From the NCBI GenBank assembly GCA_003427395.1, contig BFEA01000141.1, forward strand, positions 2,259,501 through 2,285,941: a DNA stretch of 26,441 bases. Direction: 5' to 3'. This document shows positions 9,606 to 20,569 of the stretch, in pieces (the stretch's first letter is position 1; each line of letters opens with the position of its first letter). This DNA is from Chara braunii. Taxonomy: Eukaryota; Streptophyta; Charophyceae; Charales; Characeae. The notes under the pieces are model-generated. The model saw only the letters and a program-made list of their open reading frames with translations. It searched no databases and was not told where the DNA came from. The position numbers and the translations under genes were made by a program.

Positions 9606-11760
9606 ACAATGACTCAAAAATTGAGATGCCTTTTTCTGCAGGGTCGATGCGAAGTGTGGGTGTTTGGGGTGAGTGAGGGTTGAGTAGAGAGACGTGCCTG
9701 CCATCATAAGATAGCAGATGAAGTCTTGTACGACTTCCTGATGGGTCCCCCTGGGATAGTCTCTTAATTGGAATGTGTTAGAACCCCTTCAAGTCTAGAC
9801 ATGTCATCAGAAGAAGTCACAGCCGTAGTAGTTGATACAGTCGAAGTCTTTAATTGTGCTAGACTCTTCTCTCTCTCTCCTCTCAACTCCCCTCCTATCC
9901 TTAGATCAATGCCTCCTCCTCTGTCATTCCATGTAATGTCACATTCTTTATCATTGCCGCAACACTCCCTCGTCGTATCATGACCTTTTTATGCGCCACC
10001 AGATGCGTTGGTCACCTCACATGGCAGTCAATCGCCCCTTACTGCTGCACCCAGGCTTACCGCTGCACCCTCGACACCTAATTCAATCTTCTACCATGCT
10101 CCACCAGTTTGTTGACCCTATGTCTACTTAAACACCACTCCCATCAACTGCAACGACATTCGGGTATATCACATGAATGTAACTGAATAAACTAAAACTG
10201 AAGTGAGGTAAAAAGATAAAACCAACTGCATATACCATATTTACGGACAAAGCCCGGTGAACTGCAACTGAGAGGGAGAAAGGGCAATCTGCTAGGGGCT
10301 GCAACAGACTGTTTAGTCACAATTTTCGCCCGTTCATTAGGAAGTTGGACCCTCTTCCCAACTTTTTTCCTATTTCAAGATAAAAAGTATAATGGTATAT
10401 CCTTGCTACAATGAATTTTAAGACTGTTGCCTGAACTTCCAACTCAGGTAAGTGACTCATTGGATTCGTCAATGTCGTGCCCATGCGACAACATGACCAT
10501 AGGCAAACACCATGCAAGTAAGCCTCCCTAGCACATAAGCACGCTGGACGACCACACACACCCATACCTTATGCAGCTAGGCAAACACACGGAAGCTCTG
10601 CAATTGTGCTCACAGTCATACTTAAAAGTCTTAGCAGAGGATGGGAATTTGAGCAAGGCACTCAGTCTCGCAGTACAATCGAGGAAGCAGCAGAGTCCTC
10701 CCGCAGATCATTTCACCTCCTTTTCTCTACACCGCCCCTTAATCAGATCCACTAGTCACTCCGGATCAACCCTCCAACTGGCCCACACATGCTCAGATTA
10801 CATCTGAGGCAAAAACAGTACGCACCTGGTTGTGATCATGTGCCAGATGCAGTAATAAACACAGGAAAAAACGTAGGTAGCATGGGTTACCCTGCCGGAT
10901 AATGTGGCTGGATTATCGGGGGGTAGGATTTTCTGGAAATCCGGATAATTAAAAAAATGGCCAAAACAGCACGCGAAAGTCGAAGAACGGCTTCGATGAA
11001 GCTGTAGGTAAGGTTAGGATAACGGACTTGATACGTGAAGGTGGTCCCATTTCGGGCCATACGTTACTGTCCACGTCTCAAGCAGGCGGCGGGCGTATAC
11101 GTGGACAGTAAGCCACGTCTGAATTCGTGCTCAATGTTAATAGCGAGCCCGAGTACCAACGATAATGAGCAAAGCTACGATTTGATTCAGCTAATTTATG
11201 AAGATCATCTCTTTTTTCTCTAGCAAATCCTTGTTTTTTCGAAGCATCCTGTATTTCAGCAGATAAAGATTGATCTAAACTTATGCCAGAAACGAAAAAG
11301 AAAAAGGAGTTATTGCGCATGCAAAATACACGAGTTCCGTTCCTATTTCATGAAAAGCTGGGTAGGTCATGAAAGGGTTCAAAGGGGGTATAGATAGGGA
11401 AAGGGGTTTAGAGGGTGGATGCTTAATGCATTCCTATACAGACCTGAAAAAAAAAGCGATCCCCGCGTGACGCCATCGCTGGGCCCACAAAAAATCGCTG
11501 TCACACGAAACTGTGCGGGGGCAGGGGCACTGTCCCACGTGCCGCGAACCGGCGGTCTCCCACGAAGGCGGAGGAGCTCGTGCGCGGAATGTCACGGGGA
11601 AGGGTTGGGGCGGAAATGTGTGTTGGGCCGTTGCACTGTTATGGTCGTTTCTTGGAGGCGGAGAAGACTTTCGGCCGACTGAATGGGGATAGTGTGGGGC
11701 ATGCGAACGGGCGGCGTGCGAGAAGTGTGGAAATGCAGAGGTCGCCAGAGTGGGAGAGGA
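9606..11760. other. No recognisable gene; contains CCGGATAA-type motifs
   Basis: Ordinary mixed sequence. At 10893-10950 there are several copies of an ATCCGGAT-like word in both orientations (GCCGGATAATG, TGGATTATCGG, AATCCGGATAATT), resembling the cluster at 12915-12990. GTAGGTAAGG near 11006 resembles a splice donor. From about 11450 to 11760 composition becomes GC-rich with overlapping open frames on both strands, none recognisable. Confidence 0.45.
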
Positions 11761-12727
11761 GGTGAAGGTTAGCAAGGGGGAAGAGGTTGTGGGAGGTGGA
11801 GACAGCGGAGGGGAGGGGGTTGGAAAGAGGTGGGGAGGAGGTCTTCAGAGCAAGAGGAGGTTGTGAGCAGGGGAGGAGGTCAATAAGAGGGAGGTTGTGA
11901 GCAGGGGAGGAGGTCAATAAGAGGGGGAGGAAGAAATCGCGCGAGAGGGAGGGAAACCCAATGACGAGAGAGGAATGAGAAAGGGAGGCAGAGAAAGGGG
12001 AATGAGGAGGTTGCACAAGGGGGAGGAGGAAGTCGTGCAAGGGGAAGGACGAGGTCGTGCAGTGGGAAGGAGGTGGTCGTACACGAGAGGAAGGATGTCG
12101 TGAGCAGGGGAGGAGGAGGTCAACGAGAGGGGGAGCAAGAGATGACGAGAGGGAGGGGAAATCAATGACGAGAGAGGAACAAGAAAGGGAGGAGGAGGTC
12201 GTGCAAGGGGAAGGAGGAAGTTATGCAAGGGGGAGGAGGAAGGAGGAGCTCGTATGCGAGAGGAAGGAAGAGGTTGTGCAAGGAGGACGAGATTGCATAG
12301 GTGGCGCGAAGGGCAGGAGAGGGTTGCGAAATGGGGGGGGAGGAGGTCGCACGAGCGGGAGGAGGTTGCGAGAGTGGAAGGAGGAGGTCGCATGAGGGGG
12401 AGGAGAGGATGCACGTGGGGGAGGAGGTTGTGGGAGGTCAAGGCGGCAGTGAGGAGGGGTTTGGAAACAGGTCAGGAGGAGGTCGTCAGAAGGGGAGGAG
12501 AAGATGGTGAGCAGGGAAGGAGGAGGTTGATGAGAGGGGGAGGAAGAGATCCCGCGAGAGGCAGCATGAACCAATGATGAGAGAGGAATGGGAAAGGGAG
12601 GAGGAGGTCATGCAATGGGAAGAAGGACATACGGGAGGGGGAAGGAAGAGATCATGCCAGCGGGAGGATGAGGTCATGTGACAGGGAGGGGAGGTTGCAT
12701 GTGGGGGAGGAGGTTGTGGGAGGGTCC
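11760..12727. repeat. G+A-rich minisatellite block with ~204-bp and ~640-bp higher-order periods
   Basis: Built from GGGGAGGAGGTCGTGCAAGG-like pieces. The landmark AATGACGAGAGAGGAA recurs at 11960, 12164 and (as AATGATGAGAGAGGAA) 12573, spacings of about 204 and 409 bp (twice the first). GAGGTTGTGGGAGGT recurs near 11783, 12424 and 12710. These nested periods show growth by unequal exchange. Open frames of 100-175 codons on both strands only reflect the lack of A/T-rich stop codons in such DNA. Confidence 0.9.
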
Positions 12728-15076
12728 AGTTATTATATCTAAATTATGTTTTATTTTTTTATTTTATTTTTTATCTTCATATTTGTTAAGATAACAAAGA
12801 TGGTGTCAAGCCAAAAGTTGTTTGTATCGAAAATATCTAGAACATATTATTTTTCAAATTAATATTATTATTTTTTTCAAGGAAAAAAGTCGTATTGTGT
12901 GTAGGGCCTGATTTTTCATATCCGGAATTAATCCGGAAATTGCATCTGGATTGAACAATCCGGATAAAACTGGTGTGGCGGAAATCCGAATGTGCTACGT
13001 ATGAGAAACGGACTGAGAACCAGACCCAGTTCGTGAAGTTAAAGGAGCGGTGATTGGAGGTTGGATCTGCTGCAATATTCTGACCAGTATATACAACCCC
13101 TCTCCACTGCAATGTATCCCTTATTTACTCCCTTTCTCTCTCCTTTTCTTTATGTCTCTCAATTATATTGGGACACAAGGCCTTGACGCAAGTGTCCGGT
13201 CATAATGATGACCAAACTTGTAGAACGGACTGGAATAGAGTAACCACATAAAATAAATAAGAGGTCAGGCTAGAAACCAAGCTGCTACTTGGAAGGGTGT
13301 AAGGAGAGTTGTGTTGGCCAATCAAACATAGGAATTCGAGTGTGCCGACGGATATTAGATGACCTTTGGGTCACCCTCGTTATTTTCCTTCGTCTCCTTC
13401 CTTTGGGGCCTCACATGAAGGAACTGCATAAAATAAAACTAAAACACACCAGGAATAAACCGAACTATAAGTATATAGATATATGTCTATATTGCTTGGT
13501 GTATCATAAGCTGAGAATGAGACGAGGGCAACAATCAAGGTGATATGATAGATTGTTCCCATCGGAGCTTCATGTGCGTTTCATTCATCCTGCATCAATG
13601 GTTTAGTCCTACAAATGATGGTTTGATATCAATTTCGTCGAGATGCTCATTGCAGTATGACGACTGTTGTCTCTACATCATTAGTCATCCGAAGTAAGTC
13701 AGTAAAGTCTTTTTTTCATCGCTGCATTTCTCTTTTCCTATTCTCAGCCGTTTTTTTTTCCTCTGACTATTCCCCCCCTTCTCTCTAACATCTATCCGCA
13801 ATCATGGCCAGAAGAAAACAAAGTCACCAGTCGAATTCAAAATTAATGAAATAGTGGTTAGATTGATCTCACATCCTTGGGTGTGTGCCTTATAATGCTC
13901 GCCATACACAACGTCACAAAAAATGCAGCTGTGTCATTTGTTTCATTGGACTCTCATCGACTCGTCAAGTAAGCAAACCTTTCTCTCGCTCTTCCTTTAA
14001 TAACCATTTCGTTTTATTGCTCCTCCATTGCATCTTGTTGATGTCATGCTAGATTCGTGCATGAGGAAATGAAATAAAGTGAAACAGGGGGGGTAAGAAA
14101 TATGCATAGCCATAGAGAACAGTCTGGTAACCTGTAGGTAGAGAGGAAGAAAGAGGACAATAATAAGGGGCTATCACATACTGTTTTGCCAGACTTCCAT
14201 CAACCCGTTGCAACACGAAATTTTCTCAACCAGCTACGTCCAAACGAGGGTGAACATACATGTAAGTAAACAATATTTGAGAACAAACGCAACACGACGG
14301 ATCGATCTATCCTTGGTGGTTATTCCCGAATGATTTACACGATTTAAACGACAGTCTCATCACGTATTAGGTGCAATTGTGCAACTGTGGTCGGGATCAC
14401 GACAACTAAAACGACTCGATCTCGACCAGGATGATGAGCACAATTAGCAATGGTGGCGGCGACCACCCGATAGAGGGAACATGATCACTAGGCAGCAGGA
14501 CATACGAGTGTCTGGGGTATGTATGATCACGAAGACGGACGAAAACGACTTTATCGAAGATAAGGAAGGATTACGATGACAATGCAAATATAAAGGCGAC
14601 GTTGAGGGAAATAAGCTCCACTACTCACCGAATGTGGAAAATGAGAGCGAATCTCTCTTCCATAAGAATGGGGAGATGCATCGCCATAAATCGAGGTTAA
14701 CACGGGTTCCTTTTTATTCCGTTCCACTTCCTCCCTGTTTTTGCTCGTTCGTGTTACCACCTTCGTCCACTCATGAATATCTTACCTCAACCTACTCGTT
14801 GGTCCCATGTCTCTGTCCGCTTGAAATTTCCTCCTCTTTTTCACATCTCACCTTGTCGCAACGCAGAATGGTATGATTGTCCTCACACTCATCCTTATCT
14901 TTCAGTCCACACATTTGTCATTTTCCTATGATCTTCTTACATGGCTGGTCACCCTTACGACCAGATTCAACCAAAGTAGAATCAGATAAAAGCATATTAA
15001 CGGATATGTCGTATAGGAAAGAGCGATGAGAGAAGACGTATTTGTAATCATCATGGACGGGACTTCGAAGAGAGTT
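12728..15076. other. No recognisable gene; AT-rich stretch then unique sequence
   Basis: 12740-12890 is strongly AT-rich. 12915-12990 holds a cluster of TCCGGAA/TCCGGAT words in both orientations. Further on, GTAAGT or GTAAGC words near 13694, 13970 and 14263 resemble splice donors, but no exon with a recognisable product was found. The sequence up to the assembly gap has no open frame above 84 codons that looks coding. Confidence 0.45.
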
Positions 15077-15416
15077 NNNNNNNNNNNNNNNNNNNNNNNN
15101 NNNNNNNNNNNNNNNNNNNNNNNNNNNNNNNNNNNNNNNNNNNNNNNNNNNNNNNNNNNNNNNNNNNNNNNNNNNNNNNNNNNNNNNNNNNNNNNNNNNN
15201 NNNNNNNNNNNNNNNNNNNNNNNNNNNNNNNNNNNNNNNNNNNNNNNNNNNNNNNNNNNNNNNNNNNNNNNNNNNNNNNNNNNNNNNNNNNNNNNNNNNN
15301 NNNNNNNNNNNNNNNNNNNNNNNNNNNNNNNNNNNNNNNNNNNNNNNNNNNNNNNNNNNNNNNNNNNNNNNNNNNNNNNNNNNNNNNNNNNNNNNNNNNN
15401 NNNNNNNNNNNNNNNN
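15077..15416. other. Assembly gap, 340 N
   Basis: A run of undetermined bases. Open frames that cross it are meaningless. The left flank is ordinary mixed sequence and the right flank (15417-15540) is C+T-rich, so a simple-sequence tract may have caused the break. Confidence 0.99.
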
Positions 15417-17052
15417 GTGCCCTCCACCTTTTCTTCTTCTTCTCCGTCTTCCACTATCCCTAGCATCGATATTTCCCCCTCCTCCATGCACTTCCCTCTC
15501 TGATCTCCTCACTCCTCTTCCTTCTTTCGTGTGATGCTCCCGCCGGTCTTCGCATTCATAGCGCAAGTCCGTCGGTTATCTTGTTCGTGTCGTCCTTCCC
15601 ACTCAATGTGCCTGTCTCTTCATCCACGAGTCGGTCCGTCCATGAAACTTAGTCCATCTTCGTGCGATTCAGGTTGTACCAGCCCACGAGTTTGCCTCCG
15701 CCATCCTGCACTCTTTCATTCCTCGTAGGACCCTTACTCCTCGAAGTTGATTTCAGTCCGTCCGTGATTTCAGTGCTTCACTAGATTGATCACAACACGA
15801 GAGCATTGCACACGCAGTGACACGAGAGTACTCCACACGACTATCATATGGATCATCCTCTTACCTCGATAATGAATTTGCCCCATAGTTTAGGTAGATT
15901 CAAGGAGGTAAGTAAAAGGAAAATATTGATAAGAATAGGAAAGGGGAAAAAAAAAAAGTAACAGAATCTATAGCATGGTTATACTTTTACCTTTGAATGA
16001 AATGCCCTAGATTTAGTTGTAGATTCTCTAAAGGAAAACTATCTGGTAAAAAACACATGAATAAATAAAAGAAGAATCTAACTACTAGCTAACAAAAAAG
16101 AAGAAGAAAAAAAAAAAAATAGCGACTAACTTCCCTCAATATACCACTTGTTGCTGGTGTGTCACTTGCGTGCCCGTTTGCCTTGCACCATCTGCCTCGA
16201 TCGGCCCTGGTCGCGTTGTGCCATGCCTAGTTTTCGTGGGAATGAATTTGCCCACGAAACAAGGCTGTTTTTTTTTTTCAATATAGAACAAGGTAATAAG
16301 AAGAGTGTTACGATCCTACCTAATTTTGAAGTGCAAAAGTCACGACAAAGCACATAGTCGTCCAATTACAAAAGAAATGAAAGAATTTGAGACACGAGAG
16401 AGATGATGATGAAAAAGAAGAAGAAGAAGAAGAAGAAAAATAAAAAGTAAAAGATCAAAGAAGAAAGAAGAAGAAGATGTACATTAGTAAAATACCAATG
16501 ATAATCCCCCTCCTTTTGGCCAACCAAACTCCTCTTTTCTCCTCTCCTCTTATTCAAACAAGAAATAATCATAATCCTACCCCTTAAGCAGCATTGGCTG
16601 CGAGGGGGGGACAATGTTCCGTTGCAGGTCGAAACCCAGCATGAAAATGTGCGGGAGCCATCGAATGGAGCGGATCGACGCCTCGGGTGTGTGCAAAGCC
16701 AGTTTTCCACCTATTTATCCACAACGGGGCAATGTGTGACGAGTTTCGATTGACAGGTATATTTCGCAAGGAGAACCGCCTAATAGTGGGCGACCATCGT
16801 TTTGCTCCTCCTTTTCTTTTGTTCGTTGTCCTACTTGTTGTTTTGTGTCCCACACCTTTTGTTTTTTTCGTTCTGTGATCGGATGGTTTGTTTTCCCTGT
16901 GCTGACCGCAACCAGACTAGGCAGACGGCCGATGAGATAACCGTTGAGGTAGATTGGGTGCCTATGTGATTTGGGGGACCGTTTTTTTCTCGAAGTGTAT
17001 CATGTATTAGGCAGCTTGCACGTCAAGATGTGTCTGTGTTCAAACCCTAGCT
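15417..17052. other. No recognisable gene; short purine tracts
   Basis: C+T-rich to about 15730, then AT-rich. A 9-bp inverted repeat, TTTCGTGGG and CCCACGAAA (about 16232-16260), surrounds a 10-nt loop. An imperfect GAA/GA-rich tract occupies about 16400-16475. The open frames at 16584-16853 (minus) and 16687-16878 (plus) overlap and show no recognisable domain. Confidence 0.45.
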
Positions 17053-17128
17053 TTGCAGAGTGTGGAAAAGCGGTTGAATGACAGAAATGGAAAATGTGTC
17101 GAATTGCCAACGCGATGCATTTTGCAAC

Positions 17129-17172
<44 letters not shown>

Positions 17173-17590
17173 CCTTTTTTTTTTTTTTTTATCATAGACA
17201 GATTACAATGAAATGTACCGAGTCTGAAGTTTCATATTTCAGCTCATATTCTTTTAAGCTTTAAAAATCACAGAAGATAGAGTACTTTTCTATTGTGCAG
17301 CATATGACATAGTGGCGAAAATGAAAAAGTGTTGAGTTCGTGTGGTGATTTTTTCACGGTCGAAATGATTTTTTTATTTTTTTAAATATTATTACTAAAA
17401 AGATCAAAACATAATTTGTGGGCCCTGCAATTTTATTTTTTTCATGCATTTTTTTGAATGGAGAAAATATGTGAAGTTGCAATACTTTTTCCCTTAGTTG
17501 GCACATGGTAAAGTGGCAAAAATGGCAAATGCGCTGAAACCACGCGACACTTATTTCACAACCAAAATATATATTTTTTAATTTTTGGAT
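17053..17590. repeat. Three diverged AT-rich repeat copies with T-rich ends
   Basis: Three segments share the order GTGG-AAAA...AATGG-AAA-TGYGYYGA...GCGA...TTT-CAACCAA-T-run. Their right ends are TTTTGCAACCAATTTTT (about 17120), TTTCACGGTCGAAATGATTT (about 17353) and TTTCACAACCAAAATATAT (about 17556). Spacing is roughly 230 and 203 bp. Identity is low, so this is a pattern-recognition call. The first copy ends in a T40 tract, CC, then T16 (17132-17190). Confidence 0.4.
17132..17190. repeat. Poly-T tract, T41-CC-T16
   Basis: T at 17132-17172, CC, T at 17175-17190. It may be a retroposon tail on the minus strand or simple expansion of the T-rich end of the local repeat. Confidence 0.95.
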
Positions 17591-18068
17591 ATTTTTCTTC
17601 AGGAGACCGCGGCCTAATCTACGAGATCGTGATTTTTCAGATTGTCGTGGTATTTTTTTTAGCGCTAAAAATCATCAAAGTTCCCACATAAAACTATTTG
17701 TTTTGCTCGTTGTCGCTCACCTTTCCACAGTACCCAAGTCCCCGACCCTGGGTCCAGGACACATGCCCATAACCACGCGTAGCCCTGGATCCCGGATTCA
17801 GGCCCATGCCCCTTTTTTTGTCAACTTTTTGGAAACCTCGATGGCGAGGCCCAAGCCCAAGATTCAGGCACAAGGCCCAGTTTCAAGTCATAATCTTTTC
17901 GAAGTGTTGAAAATGCGCTTGTACACGAAAAACGTGTTTTCGATTGGTTAAAAAAAAAAAACAATCCATTTATGATTTATAAAACTTTTACAGTTTCTTA
18001 CGTTATTCTTTTGCAATTTTTTAATTATTTGATTGTTTTGTGGATTAGTATTTACCTGTGTAGCACAC
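17591..18068. other. Unassigned AT-rich sequence left of the satellite array
   Basis: No gene recognised. An A12 run at 17950-17961 is a T12 run on the minus strand. It would act as an RNA polymerase III stop for any minus-strand transcript leaving the tRNA-like array. Confidence 0.5.
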
Positions 18069-18150
18069 CGAACATTTTTTGAGTTTTTTCGAACGTCCGA
18101 ACATGTTCGGGTGTTTGGGCGAACGCCTCCCGAACGTTTTCGGCCGAACA
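18069..18150. repeat. CGAAC motif cluster around a 14-bp palindrome at the satellite edge
   Basis: CGAAC occurs at 18069, 18090, 18098, 18120, 18131 and 18145, and reversed (GTTCG) at 18105. CCGAACATGTTCGG (18097-18110) is a perfect palindrome. The last copy merges into CATGTAAACATACG, which resembles the CATATGTAAACATAGACC segment found inside every satellite monomer, so this cluster abuts the first monomer. Confidence 0.8.
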
Positions 18151-19690
18151 TGTAAACATACGTAAGCACAGGCCAAACATGAGCTGACCACAAGGATCAT
18201 ACGCACAACCTCCATAACAGGAGGCAAACACTCAACCAAAAGGCTAAGTAGACTGGGTGAAAGTTAAGCCCCAAGACGAGCGTTTAACCCCACCTCAGCA
18301 CGGGAACGAGTTTTTCCCCGCGATCCGGTGTACCCAGTCACACACACCCAACACAAGCGTCCGCGTAGCCACTACACAGTGTATCAGCACTCCGGGATAC
18401 TACGGTAGTCATATATAAACATAGACCAAACACGAGCTGACCACAGGGATCGAACGTGCGACCTCCATATCAGGAGGCAAACACTCAACCAAACGGCAAA
18501 GTGGACTAGGATGAAAGTTATGCCCCAAGATGAACACTTAACCCCACCCCAACACGCGCACTAGTTTTTCCCCACGCCCCGGTGTACTCAGGCACACACA
18601 CTCGACACAGACGTCGACGTAGCCACCACACAGTGTATCAGTACTACAGGATAGTACGGCGTCGACGTCACCACCACACATACCCACCACTGGCGTCGAC
18701 GTAGCCACCACACATTGTATGAGCAATGCAGGATAGTACGGTAGTCATATGTAAACATAGACCAAATGCGAGCCAACCACATGGATAAAAAGTGCGACCT
18801 CCATATCAGGATGGAAACACTCAACCAAACGGCTAAGTGGACTGGGGTGAAAGTTAAGCCGTAAGATGAGCATTTAACCCCACCCCAACACAGGTAGTAG
18901 TTTTCCCCGTGACCCGATGTACCCAATCACGACACCCTACACAAACGTCGACATAGCCACCACACAGTGTATGAGCACTGCTGGATACTATGGTAGTCAT
19001 ATGTAAACATAGACCAAACCCGAGCTGACCACAAGGATCCAATGGGTGACCTCCATATCAGGAGGCAAACACTCAACCAAACGGCTAACTTGACTAGGAT
19101 GAAAGTTAAGCCCCGAGATGAGCACTTAACCCCACCCCAACACGGGTACTAGTTTTTCCTCGCGACCCGGTGTACTGAGTCACACACACCCAACACAGAC
19201 GTCAACGTAGCCACCACACAGTGTATGAGCATTGCATGATACTACGGTAGTCATATGTAAACATAGACCGAACACGAGCAGACCACAAGGATCGAACGTG
19301 TGACCTCCATATCAGGAGGCAAACACTCGACCAAACGACTAAGTGGATTGGGGTGAAAGTTAAACCCCAAGATGACGACTTGACCCCACCCCAACACGGG
19401 TAATAGTTTTTCGTCGTGACGCGGTGTACCTAGTCACACACACTAACACAGGCGTCGACGTAGCCACCAAGCAGTGTATAAGCACTGCATGATACTACAG
19501 TAGTCAAATGTAAACATAAACCAAACACGTGCCGACCACAAGGATTGAACGCGCGACCTCCATATCAGGACACAAATACTCAACCAAACGACTAAGGGGA
19601 CTGGGGTGAAAGTTAAGCCACAAGATGAACACTTAAACCCACCCCAGCACGGGTACTAGTTTTTTCCTGCGACCCGGTACACCCAACATA

Positions 19691-19740
19691 GACGTCGATG
19701 TTGCCACCACGGTTTATGATGCCACCACGGTTTATGACCA
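19691..19740. repeat. 18-bp local duplication within a monomer
   Basis: TGCCACCACGGTTTATGA occurs twice back to back, replacing the usual CACACAGTGTATGAG segment of the monomer. It is a local slippage or conversion event. Confidence 0.8.
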
Positions 19741-20501
19741 TTGTAGGATATTACATACTCATATGTAAACATAAACCAAACATGAGCCGACCAGAAGGAT
19801 CCAACTCGCGACCTCTATATCAGGAGGCAAACACTCAACCAAACGGCTAAGTGGACAAGGGTGAAAGTTAAGCCCCGAGATGAGCACTTAACCCCACCCC
19901 AGCACAGGTAGTAGTTTTTTCCCGTGCCCCGGTGTACTCTGTCACACACACCCAACACAGGCGTCAACGTAGCCCCTACATAGTGTATGAGCATTGCAGG
20001 ATGCTACGGTAGTCATACGTAAACATAGACCAAAGACGACCCGACCACAAGGATCGAACGCGTGACCACTGTATCAGGAGGCAAACACTCAACCAAACGG
20101 CTAAGTGGACTGGGGTGAATGTTAAGCCCCAAGATGAGCACTTAAACCCAACCCAACACGGGTATTAGTTTTTCCCCGCAACCTAGTGTACCTGGTCACG
20201 CACACCCAACACAAGCGTCGATGTAGCCACCACAAAGTGTATGAGCATTGCAGGATACTACGGTAGTGATATGTAAAAAAAAAACACGACCCGACCACAA
20301 GAATCGAATGTGGACTGGGGTGAATGTTAAGCCCCAAGATGAGCACTTAAACCCACCCCAACACGGGTACTAGTTTTTCTCCGCGACCCGGCGTACCAGG
20401 TCACACACACCTGACACATGCGTCGACGTAGCCACCACACAGTGTATGAGCACTGCAGGATACTGTTGTAGTTATATATAAACATAGACCAAACACGAGC
20501 C

Positions 20502-20569
20502 GATCACAAGGATCGAACGCGCGACCTCCATATCAGGAGGCAAACACTAAACCAAACGGCTAAGGGGAC
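20502..20569 (-). ncRNA. Representative tRNA-like head of a satellite monomer (not a functional tRNA)
   Basis: Read on the minus strand, this ~68-nt segment starts with an A-box-like TTAGCCGTTTGG. It then has a CCTCC/GGAGG hairpin whose loop TGATAT sits where an anticodon loop would be (GAT would be Ile-like), and ends with GCGTTCGATCC (20510-20520), a very good match to the B box GGTTCRANNCC. The 5' and 3' ends do not pair as an acceptor stem, and the T-stem has mismatches. It is therefore a tRNA-derived or tRNA-mimicking element rather than a tRNA gene, as in SINE heads. The same segment is present in most other monomers, best at 20041-20110. It could have been amplified from a SINE. Confidence 0.5.

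Noticed and set aside
11434-12677. Pro/Ser/Leu-rich (minus) and Arg/Gly/Glu-rich (plus) open frames of 100-175 codons
   Set aside because: They come from the stop-poor G+A-rich minisatellite; all frames look alike and no domain is present.
14918-15566. Long frames crossing 15077-15416
   Set aside because: Most of each frame is undetermined bases.
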